Shown here piece after piece: positions 61,942 to 64,000 of a stretch of DNA of 64,000 nt (its first letter is position 1; each line of letters begins with the position of its first letter). The notes below the pieces were generated by a model that had not been told where the DNA came from, ran no database searches, and saw nothing but the letters and a program-made list of their open reading frames with translations. This stretch comes from Sphingomonas phyllosphaerae (lineage in GTDB: Bacteria; Pseudomonadota; Alphaproteobacteria; Sphingomonadales; Sphingomonadaceae): positions 248,001-312,000 of the forward strand of contig NZ_JAPYKH010000002.1 of the NCBI RefSeq assembly GCF_029623345.1, read 5' to 3'. A program made the translations under genes and the position numbers.

Positions 61942-62997
61942 GTGCGCGACGCTCCCGCTGCCGCGACGCCGCCCTCCCCCCGCGCGGTGCACGCGCTGGC
62001 GGCGCCGTACCTGCTGTTCCTCGGCGACGCGACCGAGCGGGGCTTCGCCAAGACCGCGCTGGGGCTGCGCGACTGGGCGGGGGACAGATGCCTCGCCGAA
62101 CATGCGCTGCCCGCCGCGACCGTCTCCACCGGCCTGCCGCGGATGACCCCCGCCGAGGCCGCTGCGGCGGGAGCACGCTCGATGGTGATCGGGGTCGCCA
62201 ATCAGGGCGGCGTGATCCCCGCTTCGTGGATGCCCGAGCTGATCGCCGCGGCGGAGGCGGGGCTCGACCTCGTCGCGGGACTGCACATGCGGCTGGGCGA
62301 CATTCCCGCGCTGCGCGAGGCGGCGGCGCGCGCGGGCACGCGGCTAGTCGACGTGCGCGAGCCACCGCCCGCGCTACCGATCGCGACCGGCGCCAAGCGC
62401 GCCGGGCGGCGTCTGCTGACGGTCGGCACCGATTGCGCGCTCGGCAAGAAATATACCGCGCTCGCGATCGCGCGCGGGCTGCAGGCGCGCGGGCAGGACG
62501 CGACCTTCCGCGCCAGCGGGCAGACCGGCATCATGATCGCGGGCGAGGGGATCGCGATCGACGCCGTGGTCGCCGACTTTGCCGCGGGCGCGGCCGAGCT
62601 GCTGAGCCCCGCGGGGTCGCCGACCCACCTCGATGTGATCGAGGGGCAGGGTTCGCTGTTCCACCCCTCTTACGCCGCGGTCTCGCTGGCGCTGCTCCAT
62701 GGTAGCCAGCCCGATCTGTTCGTCGTCTGCCACCAGCCCATGCGCGCGCAGATCCTCGGCACCCCCGGCTACCTGGTGCCGTCGATCGAGGCGGTGATCG
62801 AGCAGACGATCGCGGTCGGGCGGCTGACCAACCACGCGATCCGCTGCGCCGGGGTCAGCCTCAACACCGCGGGCATGGTGGAGGAAGAAGCGGAGGCGGC
62901 GATCGCGCGTACCGCCGCGCGGCTGGGCCTGCCCGCGGCCGATCCGATCCGCGGCGGCCCTCCCTTCGAGCGGCTGCTCGACGCATGCGCGGCCTGA
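61942..62997 (+). CDS. DUF1611 protein, DgcN-like D-glutamate N-acetyltransferase
   Basis: A 351-residue DUF1611 protein: N-terminal Rossmann-like domain (~20-150, YLLFLGDATERGFAKTA, VIGVANQGG) and a P-loop-type C-terminal domain (TVGTDCALGKKYTAL, residues 161-174; HLDVIEGQGSLFHPSY; FVVCHQPMR). DUF1611 includes DgcN, shown in marine bacteria to N-acetylate D-glutamate, whose product DgcA then racemises; a DgcA-like gene lies upstream in this locus. GTG 61942 lies two bases after the receptor stop. Assignment to DgcN proper is likely but not certain. Confidence 0.82.
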   Translation: MRDAPAAATPPSPRAVHALAAPYLLFLGDATERGFAKTALGLRDWAGDRCLAEHALPAATVSTGLPRMTPAEAAAAGARSMVIGVANQGGVIPASWMPELIAAAEAGLDLVAGLHMRLGDIPALREAAARAGTRLVDVREPPPALPIATGAKRAGRRLLTVGTDCALGKKYTALAIARGLQARGQDATFRASGQTGIMIAGEGIAIDAVVADFAAGAAELLSPAGSPTHLDVIEGQGSLFHPSYAAVSLALLHGSQPDLFVVCHQPMRAQILGTPGYLVPSIEAVIEQTIAVGRLTNHAIRCAGVSLNTAGMVEEEAEAAIARTAARLGLPAADPIRGGPPFERLLDACAA

Positions 62998-64000
62998 GCC
63001 CCGCCGCGGCCGACCGCTTCCGGCGGTACGTGCTGCCCGGGCTCGCGTTCAAGGCGGTGGTGATCGGCGGCGGATATGCCACCGGGCGCGAGCTCGCCGA
63101 ATTCTTCCTGCCCGCGGGCGCCTGGGGCGGCGTGCTCGCGATGGCGCTGGCGACGCTGATCTGGGGCCTTGTCGCGGCGGCTACCTTCCGGCTCGCGCAT
63201 GCGATCGGCGCGCGCGACTATCGCACCTTCTTCCAGGCGCTGCTGGGGCGCTATTGGGTGCTATTCGAGGCCGCTTACGCCCTGTTCGTCGTGGTCGTGC
63301 TCGCGGTGTTCGGCGCCGCCGCGGGGGAGATCGGCGCGGCGACGCTGGGGCTGCCTCCAACGGCGGGAACGCTGGCGCTGCTCGCCGGCATCACCGCCTG
63401 CGTCGCCTGGGGCAATGCCGGGGTCGAGCGCGTCTTCCTCTGGGTCTCGGTGCTGCTCTACGCTACTTACGCGCTGTTCCTGCTGCTCGCGCTAACGAGC
63501 ATGAGCGACCGCATCGCCGATGCCTTTGCCGCGGCGGGGCCGCCCGCACCGGGCTGGGCGCTCGGCGGACTGACCTATGCGGGCTACAACATCGTCGGCG
63601 CGGTGATCGTGCTGCCGGTGACGCGCCACTTCCGCTCAGGCCGTGACGCGGTGATCGCGGGCGCGCTGGCGGCGCCGCTGGCGATGCTGCCCGCGCTGCT
63701 GTTCTTCGTCACCATGGCGGCCTTCCTGCCCGACATCGCAGGGACGGTGCTGCCATCGGACTATATCCTCACGCGGCTCGGCCACCCGCTGTTCCACCTC
63801 GGCTTCCAGCTGATGATCTTCGCCGCGCTGCTGGAGAGCGGCACCGGCGCGGTCCACGCGGTGAACGAGCGGGTCGCGCGCGCGCGTGGCCGCGCGACGC
63901 TGTCGCCCGCGGCACGCGCGCTGCTCGCGCTGGCGCTGCTCGCGCCGTGCATGTTGCTCGCCGAGCGCGTCGGCCTCGTCGGGCTGATCGCGGGCGGTTA
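62985..64000 (+). CDS. YkvI-like membrane transporter, 3' end beyond window
   Basis: A partial membrane protein (338 residues visible, no stop before the window edge) resembling the YkvI family of LeuT/APC-fold proteins. The start is LPGLAFKAVVIGGGYATGRELAEFF, with about nine hydrophobic helices seen, and HPLFHLGFQLMIFAALLESGTGAVHAVNER in the last third. ATG 62985 lies 13 bases inside the DUF1611 gene, so it is coupled to it. A role in amino-acid or D-Glu uptake is suggested only by context. Confidence 0.8.
   Translation, partial: MRGLSPAAADRFRRYVLPGLAFKAVVIGGGYATGRELAEFFLPAGAWGGVLAMALATLIWGLVAAATFRLAHAIGARDYRTFFQALLGRYWVLFEAAYALFVVVVLAVFGAAAGEIGAATLGLPPTAGTLALLAGITACVAWGNAGVERVFLWVSVLLYATYALFLLLALTSMSDRIADAFAAAGPPAPGWALGGLTYAGYNIVGAVIVLPVTRHFRSGRDAVIAGALAAPLAMLPALLFFVTMAAFLPDIAGTVLPSDYILTRLGHPLFHLGFQLMIFAALLESGTGAVHAVNERVARARGRATLSPAARALLALALLAPCMLLAERVGLVGLIAGG

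Noticed and set aside
1..64000. CRISPR arrays, rRNA, insertion sequences, prophage or integrative elements
   Set aside because: No regularly spaced repeats, no transposase or integrase, and composition is even across the window.

Overview
The window reads as one chromosomal stretch of a high-GC alphaproteobacterium, most likely a Sphingomonas-type sphingomonad. The grounds are five long TonB-dependent receptors of the sphingomonad/Caulobacter/Xanthomonas kind, dense 4-base ATGA/GTGA gene overlaps, many Tat-like signal peptides on glycoside hydrolases, and strongly GC-biased codon use. I found no rRNA, tRNA, CRISPR array, phage or insertion sequence.

Layout: (1) 333-8521 with 8748-12305: a leftward five-gene cassette of four flavin-dependent halogenase-like proteins (one missing its catalytic lysine) and a cupin-8 protein, facing a second cupin-8 gene, and divergent from a large TonB receptor. 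LacI-type operator-like palindromes lie between the halogenases and the receptor. (2) 12351-15319: a GH9-GH10 pair. (3) 15515-21154: stress and miscellaneous genes (catalase, general stress protein 26, DUF2252, HNH, two small ORFs). (4) 21265-34543: an alpha-mannan locus. A leftward operon holds sugar porter, ROK kinase, extended phosphomannose isomerase, TonB receptor, GH76 endo-mannanase and SGNH hydrolase; beside it are a ROK regulator and two divergent GH125 exo-mannosidases. Both divergent promoters share a 23-base element. (5) 34615-36071: rRNA modification pair rluE-rlmJ. (6) 36209-53203: an amino-galactoside locus with an AgaR-like DeoR regulator, two TonB receptors, amidohydrolase, GH36, DMT transporter, GatZ/KbaZ, AgaS, BadF-type kinase and GH27. 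Repeated TTTC-rich boxes lie beside TTGAC-17-ATAGCA promoters. (7) 53297-64000: a dipeptide/D-glutamate locus with M19 dipeptidase, XRE-cupin regulator, membrane-anchored S12 hydrolase, DgcA-like racemase, POT transporter, TonB receptor, DgcN-like (DUF1611) protein and a YkvI-like transporter cut by the window end. CTGATCAG-type operators link its two promoter regions.

The common plan is outer-membrane uptake by a TonB receptor, periplasmic trimming, inner-membrane import, and cytoplasmic phosphorylation/isomerisation or racemisation, with a local regulator for most loci. The least explained part is the halogenase cassette, where several halogenase homologues, one apparently non-catalytic, are translationally coupled to a cupin protein beside a carbohydrate-type receptor.
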